From positions 1 through 30,323 of the forward strand of contig DATKCJ010000209.1 in NCBI GenBank assembly GCA_035513275.1: a stretch of 30,323 nucleotides of DNA. The letters are read 5' to 3'. The notes below the pieces were generated by a model. The model did no database searches, was not told the origin of the DNA, and saw only the letters and a program-made list of their open reading frames with translations. Shown here in pieces: positions 8,876 to 16,261 of the stretch. The stretch is from DATKCJ01 sp035513275 (GTDB lineage: Bacteria; Verrucomicrobiota; Verrucomicrobiia; Opitutales; Opitutaceae). Within the stretch, counting starts at the first letter, position 1; every line of letters begins with the position of its first letter. Position numbers and translations under genes: made by a program.

Positions 8876-9442
8876 TCAGGGCCGGACCGCGGCAAACGCC
8901 AGCGCGAGCAGCGAGATGTAGATCGCCCAGATCGCGAACGCCCGGAGCAGAGGCAGCTTGTCGAGTGTGCGCCACGTGGAGCCCGCAGCTTCCGAAACCG
9001 GGCCGAGATCGATCGGGCGCGAGGCCATGCGGGAAAACTCCAGATCGGGCCCTGCCATCACATAGGTGGAGCGCAGGCGCGCGGCCAATTCCGCTGGCAC
9101 CTTGCCGGAGCTCAGGAAATGCTGCGGCCACGTCCTCGGAATCTGCGCCAGGTGCACCGACGCGCGCTCATGCGCGAACCGACGGCCCGCCGGTTCGCCC
9201 TGCCCGCTGCCGACGATGTGGTAGATCCACGCGTCGATGAGAGTCATCGCCGATTCGATCGCCAGCGCGGACGGATGACGCCCCGGTTCGGCGGTGGCCC
9301 GGTCTCTTGCCAGCAAGATGATCTGGCCGGATAATTCCTCGAGCACGGGCGATGCAACTCCGTGCGCGCCAAGGTAGGCGCGAACCCGGGCCATCGCCTC
9401 ATCCCATTCGGGTTCGACGGCATTCGCTTCCGTCGCACTCAT
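8876..9442 (-). CDS. Uncharacterised tail-anchored-like protein between opgG and opgH
   Basis: A 188-residue protein with a largely soluble N-terminal part and one predicted transmembrane helix at the very end (about 166-186, LRAFAIWAIYISLLALAFAA). Its ATG at 9442 overlaps the opgG stop as ATGA, with GGAA just upstream; an ATG at 9451 is also possible. It ends four bases before opgH. This tight coupling strongly suggests a role in glucan synthesis. I recognise no family. OpgH here starts directly at its first membrane helices, so this protein may supply the function of the cytoplasmic N-terminal region that is part of OpgH in enterobacteria. That is inference; I see no clear sequence similarity to that region. 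Confidence 0.85.
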   Translation of the reverse strand: MSATEANAVEPEWDEAMARVRAYLGAHGVASPVLEELSGQIILLARDRATAEPGRHPSALAIESAMTLIDAWIYHIVGSGQGEPAGRRFAHERASVHLAQIPRTWPQHFLSSGKVPAELAARLRSTYVMAGPDLEFSRMASRPIDLGPVSEAAGSTWRTLDKLPLLRAFAIWAIYISLLALAFAAVRP

Positions 9443-10956
9443 CGTTTCCATCGCGCGAGCCAGGTCTCCGTGACATCGCGATCGCCCACTGTGAGCCGGG
9501 CGGTGAGATCGCACGGCGGAGAGTCCGGTGGCGCGTTGAATGTCATCGAGAGCCGCCACGAACCGTCGTGCTCATTCCGAATGAGCTGATGCTCGGTGAC
9601 GGTCGCCGGCGGGTTTGCCGTGATCACGGCGTTGACCGCCTCGCCCGGAGCGATGCCAGCCATCGAGCCGCCGTCGAAGTCGACAATGTAGCGGGTGCTT
9701 CCGCTGCCGGCGCCGTCAAACGACTGCCGTGTCGACCGCACCCAGCCCGGGGGTCCGCCGAACGTTGCATTCGTGGCCCAGCTCAGCCGCCAACTCATCT
9801 CAACTGGAACTCCCGGTTTGAACGGCTCCTCCGGCGCCCAGAATGCCACGATGTTATCGGCATACTCGTTGCCTGTGGGAATCTCGACGAGACGCACGCG
9901 GCCGGCTGGCCATTGTCCGACGGGCTCTACCCAGAGTCCCGGCCTGAGGTTGTAGAGTGCCTCGAGGTCCTCGTAGCTGCGCAGGTTGCGATCGCGTTGC
10001 AGGAGTCCGAACCCCGCGAGCTTCGTGACGACGAAATCCGTGCGCTGCAAATCGGGAGGATTCGTCAACGCGCGCCACATCCGCGTTTGCGCGTCGGTCG
10101 CGACGAGCAACCCGTCGGAATCATGAACCTCGGGTCGGAAATCCCCATACCGATTCTGCGACGCTTCCCCGAACCAGAACATGCTGCTCATTGGAGCGAA
10201 CCCGACGTTCTGGATCTCCTCGCGGAAGAAGAGGGTCGTTTGCACGTCGACGTGGGTCGTCCCGCCGGGCGAAACCACAAAAGTGTAGGCGCCGGTCACG
10301 CGCTCGCTCGCGAGGAGCGCGTGGATGGTGATGTTGCGGCCGTCTGGCGCCGGTTTGCCGAGCCAAAACTCGACGAAGCTCGGAAACTCCTCCGCGCCCG
10401 GGCCGCCGGAGTTGATCGCGAGCCCGCGGGCGGAGATTCCATAGCGCTGGCCCTGCCCGAGTGCTCGGAAGTAACTCGCGCCGAGGAACGAGATGACCTC
10501 GTCCCACTTGTCTGGTTGATTGAGCGGAGTGAGCAGGCGAAAACCCGAGAATCCCAGACCGCGCCGGCTCCAAAAAGGCACGCGGAGGTTCTGATAGTCG
10601 AACATCTGGTTCGAGAATGGGATCGGCTGCACATGCGTGTCGGTGAACTCCGACAAGTCGACCGTCTGCAGGTGAATCGAGCCGGGATGGAAGAACTGCA
10701 CCTGAAAGGGCAGTTTCTCATCGCGCCACAAGGCGCGCTCAGGCCTGAAGCGTATCAGCCTGAACTTGTCATAGCTGAGCGAGCGAAAGAACCGCGGCAC
10801 GAGCGAAGGCGGCGGCTCAAACGGCTCCGCCGCGATCTCGGCGGCCAGGCCGCGAACATACTCGTGGTCGATGTGCTGCCGATCGATCGAAGCCGCGACG
10901 GCGGAGATCCCGGCAAGCAGTGCGACCGCGAAACAAACTCGAATCCCTATTTGCAT
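9439..10956 (-). CDS. opgG: Glucans biosynthesis protein OpgG (MdoG), periplasmic
   Basis: A 505-residue exported protein of the OpgG/OpgD family, needed for periplasmic glucan synthesis, probably at backbone branching or processing. Residues 1-22 form a signal peptide (MQIGIRVCFAVALLAGISAVAA). Typical blocks follow: LSYDKFRLIRFRPERALWR, LPFQVQFFHPG, RGLGFSGFRLLTPLN, SSMFWFGEASQNRYGDFRPE and VHDSDGL. The frame is open for another 95 codons upstream, but that stretch is not exported-protein-like, so the ATG at 10956 before the signal peptide is preferred. It is first in the opgG-unknown-opgH operon. Confidence 0.93.
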   Translation of the reverse strand: MQIGIRVCFAVALLAGISAVAASIDRQHIDHEYVRGLAAEIAAEPFEPPPSLVPRFFRSLSYDKFRLIRFRPERALWRDEKLPFQVQFFHPGSIHLQTVDLSEFTDTHVQPIPFSNQMFDYQNLRVPFWSRRGLGFSGFRLLTPLNQPDKWDEVISFLGASYFRALGQGQRYGISARGLAINSGGPGAEEFPSFVEFWLGKPAPDGRNITIHALLASERVTGAYTFVVSPGGTTHVDVQTTLFFREEIQNVGFAPMSSMFWFGEASQNRYGDFRPEVHDSDGLLVATDAQTRMWRALTNPPDLQRTDFVVTKLAGFGLLQRDRNLRSYEDLEALYNLRPGLWVEPVGQWPAGRVRLVEIPTGNEYADNIVAFWAPEEPFKPGVPVEMSWRLSWATNATFGGPPGWVRSTRQSFDGAGSGSTRYIVDFDGGSMAGIAPGEAVNAVITANPPATVTEHQLIRNEHDGSWRLSMTFNAPPDSPPCDLTARLTVGDRDVTETWLARWKR

Positions 10957-11289
10957 TGTCTTCGTGCGGAACGAACGAGGCCCGGCCTGGCGCTCGTGCT
11001 CGGACAGCGCACCCCCGGGCTTCATTCCTGTTGGCTGATGAAATGGCTCAGCAGGCCGGCACGCGCGATACCTAAACAGACCTCCATCGCGAACAGCGCA
11101 TGAGAGCGCCGGTTGCGACGGCGTGGACGGCGCAGACAAAGAAATCTGGTGGACCTTGGACGACACAGTTTGGAACAATCGGAGCCGAACTGACCACAAA
11201 TTGGGGCGTCGGTTCGGGTTTCTCCGCAAGATATTCGCCAATACCGCTTTGCAGTTGCTCGAAACCTCGCGCGGAGCAGTGCCTGCAAC

Positions 11290-11304
11290 TTAGAATAATT
11301 CCAA
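11290..11304. promoter_or_regulatory. Fur/Irr-type box 1
   Basis: TTAGAAT-A-ATTCCAA is a 7-1-7 inverted repeat with one mismatch. Read as TTAGAA-N3-TTCCAA, it resembles the rhizobial Irr iron control element (TTTAGAA-N3-TTCTAAA). It may overlap the regulator's promoter. Confidence 0.6.
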
Positions 11305-11318
11305 TTCTCAGTTGCCTT

Positions 11319-11333
11319 CTGGAATGATTCTAA
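11319..11333. promoter_or_regulatory. Fur/Irr-type box 2
   Basis: CTGGAAT-G-ATTCTAA is a second, weaker copy of the same inverted repeat, centred 29 bases after box 1. Its right half ATTCTAA is the exact complement of the left half of box 1. It ends seven bases before the annotated GTG, so either the box lies in the leader or translation starts further downstream. Confidence 0.55.
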
Positions 11334-11340
11334 CCTATTT

Positions 11341-11781
11341 GTGCCCTCCCACGTGAAGACCGAACAAACAAACGCTGACGATACGGGCCGAACACTCGCG
11401 GACTCCGGCGTGCGCTCGACGCCGCAGCGCGAAGTGATCTTCCAAGTGCTCCTCGAAGAGCGCGACCACCCGACCGCTGAGGAGCTTTTCAACCGCGTGA
11501 AGACGCGCCTGCCGTCGATCTCACTCGCGACGGTCTACAACTGCCTCGAAACGCTCGAGCAGTGTGGCCTCGTCAAGCCGGTCAACTTCGAGCGCGAGTC
11601 CACCCGCTTCTGTCCGAACCGCCGCGAACACGCCCATCTCATGGATGCCGCCACCGGCAAGGTGCGCGATGTAGAAGTGCCCCCGGACTTGCTGGAACGA
11701 CTCAAGGCCGCGATCCCGCCGGGATTCAAACTGGACCAGATCGAAATCAACTTCCGCGGTTCCTCGGCAGCCACCCGCTGA
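11341..11781 (+). CDS. Fur-family (Irr-like) transcriptional regulator of the suf operon
   Basis: A 146-residue Fur-superfamily protein. The winged-helix domain runs to about residue 90, with TPQREVIFQVL and the recognition segment SISLATVYNCLETLEQCGLV (59-78). The dimerisation part keeps His97 and His99 (EHAHL) but has neither CxxC pair of classical Fur or PerR. That loss, and the ending around GFKLDQIEINFR, recall Irr of alphaproteobacteria. It ends 29 bases before sufC, so it is probably cotranscribed and controls Fe-S cluster assembly in response to iron or redox state. The GTG at 11341 is used; GTGs at 11353 and 11410 are alternatives, and none has a good ribosome site. Family membership is firm, while Irr-like function is inference. 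Confidence 0.88.
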   Translation: MPSHVKTEQTNADDTGRTLADSGVRSTPQREVIFQVLLEERDHPTAEELFNRVKTRLPSISLATVYNCLETLEQCGLVKPVNFERESTRFCPNRREHAHLMDAATGKVRDVEVPPDLLERLKAAIPPGFKLDQIEINFRGSSAATR

Positions 11782-11810
11782 ACCGCCTCACCGCACGAAT
11801 TTTCTCCGAC

Positions 11811-12572
11811 ATGCAATCACTGGAAATCAAGGACCTGAACATCAGCATTGGCGACAAGCCGATCGTCAACGGCTTCAACCTCACCGTGAATCGCGGCGAG
11901 GTTCACGCAGTCATGGGCCCAAACGGCACAGGCAAGAGCACGCTCGCCAAGGCGATCGCCGGCCACCCCGACTACACGATCACCTCGGGTGATGTGCTCG
12001 TCGACGGCGCGAGCATTCTCCCGATGGAGCCCGACGAGCGCGCGCGCGCCGGCGTCTTCCTGGCTTTCCAATACCCGAGCGAGATCCCCGGCGTCTCCAT
12101 CGCCAACTTCATCCGCGCTGCACTCCAGAGCCGCCTCCCCGAGGGCGAGGAACTCGAGGCCACCAAATACTACAAGAATCTCTACGCAAAGATGGACGCC
12201 CTGAAGATCGACCGGAAGTTCACCTCCCGCTCGGTCAACGACGGCTTCTCCGGCGGAGAGAAGAAGCGCTGCGAAATTCTCCAGATGGCGATGCTCGAGC
12301 CGACCTACGCAATCATGGACGAGACCGACTCCGGCCTCGACATCGATGCGATGAAGGTCGTCGCCGAGGGCGTCAACGCGCTGCGCGGCCCGAAGCTCGG
12401 CATCCTCCTCATCACCCATTACCAGCGTCTCCTCGACTACATCGTGCCCGACTACGTGCACGTCATGTGGGACGGCCGCATCGTGAAGAGCGGCGACAAA
12501 TCCCTCGCGCTGGAGCTCGAGGCCAAGGGCTACGACTGGGTCAAAAAGGAATTCGCCACTGCGAATGCCTGA
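11811..12572 (+). CDS. sufC: Fe-S cluster assembly ATPase SufC
   Basis: A 253-residue ABC-type ATPase that works with SufB and SufD as the cytoplasmic scaffold for Fe-S cluster assembly. Walker A GPNGTGKST is at 36-44, the signature FSGGEKKR follows, and Walker B is in AIMDETDSGLD, followed by the switch histidine in LITHYQRLL. The FQYPSEIPGV segment is typical of SufC. The ATG at 11811 is the only start giving the standard N-terminus. The sufB start lies 38 bases beyond its stop. Confidence 0.97.
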   Translation: MQSLEIKDLNISIGDKPIVNGFNLTVNRGEVHAVMGPNGTGKSTLAKAIAGHPDYTITSGDVLVDGASILPMEPDERARAGVFLAFQYPSEIPGVSIANFIRAALQSRLPEGEELEATKYYKNLYAKMDALKIDRKFTSRSVNDGFSGGEKKRCEILQMAMLEPTYAIMDETDSGLDIDAMKVVAEGVNALRGPKLGILLITHYQRLLDYIVPDYVHVMWDGRIVKSGDKSLALELEAKGYDWVKKEFATANA

Positions 12573-12610
12573 TCACGCACTCGTCGCCACACGGGAACAC
12601 ACACTTTGCC

Positions 12611-14065
12611 ATGATTCCGCCAAACAATCCTGAAGCACTGATCGCCAACGTAGATGAAACGGCGACGAATCCCGTCGAAGGCATCGACCAGGAGGTCGGC
12701 AACTTCCAATACGACGTGAAGTATGACTTCGACGCCGGCTCGGGCCTTACCGCGGATACGGTCAACTACATCAGCCAGGTCAAGAAGGAGCCCGAGTGGA
12801 TCCGCGAATTCCGCCAGAAGGCGCTGAAGGTCTTCGAATCAAAGCCGCTGCCGACGCATTGGGCATCGAATGATCTCGAGAACATCGATTTCAACAAGAT
12901 CCGCTACTACCTCTCGCAGGGACAGAAATCGAAGCGGAGTTGGGACGACGTGCCCGACGACATCAAGAAGACCTTCGAGCGGCTCGGCATTCCGGAGCAG
13001 GAGCGCAAGTTTCTTGCCGGCGTCGAGGCCCAATTCGACAGCGAGGCCGCCTACTCAAACATCAAGGAAGCCGTCTCCAAGCAAGGCGTCATCTTCATGA
13101 GCTCGACCGAGGCGCTCATGGAGCACCCGGAGATTTTCCGGAAGTGGTTCGGCAAGGTCATCCCGACCGGCGACAACAAGTTCTCCGCTCTCAACAGCGC
13201 GGTCTTCTCCGGCGGCTCCTTCATCTACATCCCGCCGGGCGTGAAAGTCTCGCACCCGCTGCAAGCCTACTTCCGGATCAACGCAGAGAACTTCGGCCAG
13301 TTCGAGCGCACGCTCATCATCGCCGACGAGGGCGCCGAGGTCACCTACATGGAGGGCTGCACCGCGCCGAAATTCTCCACCGCCACGCTGCACAGCGCGG
13401 TTGTCGAGCTGGTGGCGATGAAGGGCGCGAAGATCCAATACATCACCGTCCAGAACTGGTCGGCCAACGTCTTCAACCTCGTCACCAAACGCGGTCTCGC
13501 GCACGAGGACGCCACGATCAAGTGGATCGACTGCAACATCGGCTCGCGCCTCACGATGAAGTATCCGGGCGTGGTGCTGAAGGGCGAACGCGCTCGCGGC
13601 GAGGTGCTCTCGATCGCGCTTGCCAACGACGGCCAGCACCAGGACACCGGCGCCAAGATGGTCCACGCGGCAAACAACACCACGTCGAACATCATCGCCA
13701 AGTCGATCTCCGTCGGCCAGGGCCGCTCGACCTACCGCGGGCTGGTGCATATCCCGAAGCACCTGACGGGCTGCAAAAGCAACACCGAGTGCGACGCGCT
13801 GCTCATCAACACGAACAGCCGCACCGACACCTACCCGGCGATCACCGTCAAGGGCGACCGCAACTCCGTGCAGCACGAGGCGAGCGTCTCGAAGATCAGC
13901 GAGGAAATGATCTTTTACATGCAGCAGCGCGGCCTCAGCGAGGCCGAGGCGATGAGCCTCGCCGTGAACGGATTCGTCAACGACCTCGTGCGCGAGTTCC
14001 CGATGGAATACTCCGTCGAGCTCAAGCGCCTCATCGACCTCGAGATGGAAGGGTCAGTGGGCTGA
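12611..14065 (+). CDS. sufB: Fe-S cluster assembly scaffold SufB
   Basis: A 484-residue protein, the usual SufB length. It forms the SufBC2D scaffold and receives sulfur for cluster building. The beta-helix core contains GSFIYIPPGVKVSHPLQAYF, YMEGCTAP and the C-terminal HLTGCKSNTECDALLIN block, which holds the cysteines expected near the sulfur-accepting site. The chosen ATG at 12611 follows the sufC stop; the frame is open into sufC but that extension is not SufB-like. The gene is followed by a spacer made wholly of 7-base units. Confidence 0.97.
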   Translation: MIPPNNPEALIANVDETATNPVEGIDQEVGNFQYDVKYDFDAGSGLTADTVNYISQVKKEPEWIREFRQKALKVFESKPLPTHWASNDLENIDFNKIRYYLSQGQKSKRSWDDVPDDIKKTFERLGIPEQERKFLAGVEAQFDSEAAYSNIKEAVSKQGVIFMSSTEALMEHPEIFRKWFGKVIPTGDNKFSALNSAVFSGGSFIYIPPGVKVSHPLQAYFRINAENFGQFERTLIIADEGAEVTYMEGCTAPKFSTATLHSAVVELVAMKGAKIQYITVQNWSANVFNLVTKRGLAHEDATIKWIDCNIGSRLTMKYPGVVLKGERARGEVLSIALANDGQHQDTGAKMVHAANNTTSNIIAKSISVGQGRSTYRGLVHIPKHLTGCKSNTECDALLINTNSRTDTYPAITVKGDRNSVQHEASVSKISEEMIFYMQQRGLSEAEAMSLAVNGFVNDLVREFPMEYSVELKRLIDLEMEGSVG

Positions 14066-14073
14066 CGCCCACA

Positions 14074-14157
14074 TTTTCGATTTGGGATTCTCGATTTTCG
14101 ATTCACCGGAAATCGCGGTCCCAATCGAAAATCGAAAATTGAAAATCGAAAATTCGA
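14074..14157. repeat. Heptamer-phased inverted repeat filling the sufB-sufD spacer
   Basis: Eighty-four bases read as twelve consecutive 7-base steps in one register. The left units are TTTTCGA variants (14074-14101) and the right units are AATCGAA variants (14123-14157), the reverse complement. A 13-base perfect stem pairs TCGATTTTCGATT (14091-14103) with 14123-14135. The last unit ends on the A of the sufD start codon, so no ordinary ribosome site is left. Confidence 0.92.
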
Positions 14158-15527
14158 TGTCCGCTCAAACATCTTCAAACACGTCAGTCTCCGGCTCCTT
14201 CACCCGCGAGGCGTTCGAGGCCCACCTGGCGCAGGTCTCGCACCTGCCCGCGTGGTGGCTCGACCGCAAGCGCGCCGCCTACGAGCGGTTCGCATCGCTG
14301 CCGATGCCCGTGCGCTCCGACGAATTCTGGCGCTTCAGCAATCTCTCTCGTCTCACACTCGACGGTTTCGCGCCCGCTGCGCCGGTCGATTTCAAGGACA
14401 TCGTCCACGAGTCCGTGGGCGTCAGCGGCGCAGGTCACCTTGTTCTTGCGAACGGCCGCCTCGTCGCCTCCGAGCCGCTGAAGGCGGAAATCACGGCGCG
14501 CGGCGTAGTTTTCGACACGATCCAGAACGCGTTTGCGAAACACGGCGACCTCGTGCGCGAGCACCTGCTCGCCCAGCCGGCGCGCCTTGGCTCCGAGAAA
14601 TTTGCAGCGCTGCACGAGGCGTTCCTCGAGGATGGTGCCTTCATCTACGTCCCGAAGGGTGTCGAGGTGGAGCTACCCGTTGCCGTCTTTCACTACGCGG
14701 TCGGCGCTGGCGCCGCGGTCTTCCCTCACACGCTCGTCATCGCGGGTGAGAATTCGAAAATCACCGTCTCCGATTTTTTCCGGTCAGCCGCGCCGAAGCC
14801 TGGCGAAGGCGGGTCTTCGCGTGGACCCGAGACCCGGGACCCAGGACCCCAATTCGCGTGCGGTGGCAACGACCTCTATGCCGGCCACGGCTCGCAGGTC
14901 GAATACATCGCGATGCAGGATTGGAGCCGCGACACGCTCTCGTTCCAGTTCAACGCCACGGTCGCCCGCCGTGATGCGCGCGTGCTCTCGCTCAACCTGC
15001 ACTCCGGCGGCCGCCAGTCGCGCCACGAGAGTTTCTCGCAGCTCCAGGCTCCCGGCGCGCACTCCGAGATGCTCGCGCTCACCATTGCGCACGGCGACCA
15101 GGAGTTCGACCAACGCACGCTGCAGATCCACCAGGCGCCGAACACGAGCTCGAATCTCCTCTACAAGAACGCGCTCCTCGAGACCTCGAGGACAATCTTC
15201 TCCGGGCTCATCATCGTCGATCCCGACGCGCAGAAGACCGACGCCTACCAGAGCAACCGCAACCTCATCCTCAGCGACGACGCCGAGGCTAACTCGCTCC
15301 CTGGCCTCGAGATTCAAGCCAACGACGTCCGCTGCACGCACGGCGCCACCTCGTCGCGCATTCCCGCCGAGCAGGAATTCTACCTGCGCTCGCGCGGCAT
15401 CAACCCGGCGCTCGCGAAGGAGCTGATCGTTTTCGGTTTCTTCGAGGAGATCATCGGAAAGATCACCAACTCCGAGCTACACGACCAGCTCGCCGCGATT
15501 ATCCGCAGGAAATTCAAGGAGCAGTAG
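14157..15527 (+). CDS. sufD: Fe-S cluster assembly protein SufD
   Basis: A 456-residue partner of SufB in the SufBC2D scaffold. The N-terminal helical part includes DEFWRFSNLSRL, and the beta-helix core includes GAFIYVPKGVEVELPV, HTLVIAGENSKITVSDFF and NDLYAGHGSQVEYIAMQDWSRD. The C-terminal DVRCTHGATSSRIPAEQEFYLRSRGI block is typical of SufD. Residues about 210-233 (AAPKPGEGG through RDPGPQ) look like an extra loop. This loop is encoded by a 24-base element also present in sufT, followed by four GACCC-type heptamers, and it is rich in Pro, Gly and charged residues. The ATG at 14157 is chosen because the upstream extension translates the heptamer spacer. Confidence 0.95.
   Translation: MSAQTSSNTSVSGSFTREAFEAHLAQVSHLPAWWLDRKRAAYERFASLPMPVRSDEFWRFSNLSRLTLDGFAPAAPVDFKDIVHESVGVSGAGHLVLANGRLVASEPLKAEITARGVVFDTIQNAFAKHGDLVREHLLAQPARLGSEKFAALHEAFLEDGAFIYVPKGVEVELPVAVFHYAVGAGAAVFPHTLVIAGENSKITVSDFFRSAAPKPGEGGSSRGPETRDPGPQFACGGNDLYAGHGSQVEYIAMQDWSRDTLSFQFNATVARRDARVLSLNLHSGGRQSRHESFSQLQAPGAHSEMLALTIAHGDQEFDQRTLQIHQAPNTSSNLLYKNALLETSRTIFSGLIIVDPDAQKTDAYQSNRNLILSDDAEANSLPGLEIQANDVRCTHGATSSRIPAEQEFYLRSRGINPALAKELIVFGFFEEIIGKITNSELHDQLAAIIRRKFKEQ
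14792..14851 (+). repeat. In-frame repeat insertion inside sufD
   Basis: Bases 14789-14812 match sufT 15911-15934 at 22 of 24 positions and encode KPGEGG. They are followed at 14824-14851 by four 7-base units of the form GACCC plus two variable bases. Both parts are inside the sufD reading frame and do not break it. Confidence 0.8.
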
Positions 15528-15528
15528 T

Positions 15529-15699
15529 GAGTAGCGGGTAGCGAGTAGCGAGCATCTCCGATTCCGAAATCCGGTCTACTCGCTACCCGCTACTCGCTAT
15601 TTCCCAACACTCGCTACCCGCTACTTCGAGGCACTCGCTACCCCTTTTTTGCCGACCCTCCGTCCTACTCGCTACTCGCTACCCACTACTCGCTACTTT
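15529..15699. repeat. Heptamer arrays and 20-bp palindrome filling the sufD-sufT spacer
   Basis: After the sufD stop, units of the GAGTAGC/GGGTAGC type run from 15529. Complementary CTACTCG/CTACCCG units occur at 15576-15603, around 15608-15640 and at 15665-15699 (five contiguous units). Bases 15529-15548 pair perfectly over 20 bp with 15576-15595 across a 27-base loop. A T6 run at 15644-15649 is too far from that hairpin to make a classical terminator. The last array stops two bases before the sufT ATG. Confidence 0.93.
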
Positions 15700-15701
15700 C
15701 C

Positions 15702-16244
15702 ATGAACGACCGCACACTCTCCCGCGCCGTTGAGGCGATCCAGATTCCCTACGGCACCAAGGTCACCATTCCCGAGGGCGCGAATGTCGTCATTACGCAA
15801 AAGCTCGGCGGCGCGTTCACCGTCATGGGTGACTTCGGCCTTGCGCGAATCGACGGTGCCGATGCCGACGCGATCGGTGAAGAGAAGACTGCCAGTCCCG
15901 CGGCGCTCGCCGCGTCGAAGCCGGGCGAAGGCGGGCCGGACCCCGAGCTCGTGTGGACGCAGCTTCGCGCCGTTTACGATCCGGAGATTCCCGTGAACAT
16001 CGTCGACCTCGGACTTGTTTACGCGATGGACATCAAGCCCGCCGAGGGCGGTCATCGCATCGATGTGCAGATGACGCTCACCGCGCCAGGTTGCGGCATG
16101 GGCCCGGCGATCGCGGCCGACGCGAAGTCGAAGATTCTCCAGGTGCCCGGCGTCGTCGATGCCGAGGTCGCGCTCGTTTGGGAGCCGGCCTGGAACCAAG
16201 GCATGATCAGCGAGGAAGGTAAGATGATTCTCGGGCTCATTTGA
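15702..16244 (+). CDS. sufT: Fe-S assembly protein SufT (DUF59/MIP18 family)
   Basis: A 180-residue protein with an N-terminal SufT extension (about 1-65) and a C-terminal DUF59 domain (about 82-180). ELVWTQLRAVYDPEIPVNIVDLGLVY is the DUF59 hallmark, and Cys131 in TLTAPGCGMG is the conserved cysteine. SufT proteins act in maturation of Fe-S proteins. The linker between the two domains carries ASKPGEGG (72-78), encoded by the same element found in sufD. The region upstream of the ATG is heptamer repeat without a ribosome site. No sufS, sufE or sufU is seen, so the cysteine desulfurase must lie elsewhere. Confidence 0.93.
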   Translation: MNDRTLSRAVEAIQIPYGTKVTIPEGANVVITQKLGGAFTVMGDFGLARIDGADADAIGEEKTASPAALAASKPGEGGPDPELVWTQLRAVYDPEIPVNIVDLGLVYAMDIKPAEGGHRIDVQMTLTAPGCGMGPAIAADAKSKILQVPGVVDAEVALVWEPAWNQGMISEEGKMILGLI

Positions 16245-16261
16245 TTGGCCCACGTCCGCGC

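Larger units (their letters stand above)
10957..11340. promoter_or_regulatory. Divergent regulatory region between opgG and the Fur-family gene
   Basis: This 384-base stretch has no gene I can support; short ORFs here look like chance. The right-hand third is AT-rich relative to its surroundings and carries two inverted repeats (listed separately) next to the regulator gene. The opgG-proximal half is GC-rich and shows no clear promoter by eye. Confidence 0.6.

Noticed and set aside
9352..11103. 583-codon plus-strand open frame opposite opgG
   Set aside because: It is the antisense shadow of opgG in GC-rich DNA; it is Arg/Glu-rich with no domain, while the minus strand encodes a clear OpgG.
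11100..11327. 75-codon plus-strand ORF in the opgG-regulator spacer
   Set aside because: No ribosome site and no family features; its 3' end overlaps the inverted-repeat boxes.
12940..14142. 400-codon open frame overlapping sufB in another frame
   Set aside because: Composition is almost only Arg, Gly, His and Ala; it is a frame shadow of sufB and runs into the heptamer spacer.
15576..15649. Rho-independent terminator after sufD
   Set aside because: The strong hairpin ends at 15595 and the T6 run begins at 15644, too far apart; sufT also appears to belong to the same operon.
15529..15699. Possible CRISPR array
   Set aside because: Units are 7 bases, mostly contiguous and present in both orientations, with no regular unique spacers and no cas genes.
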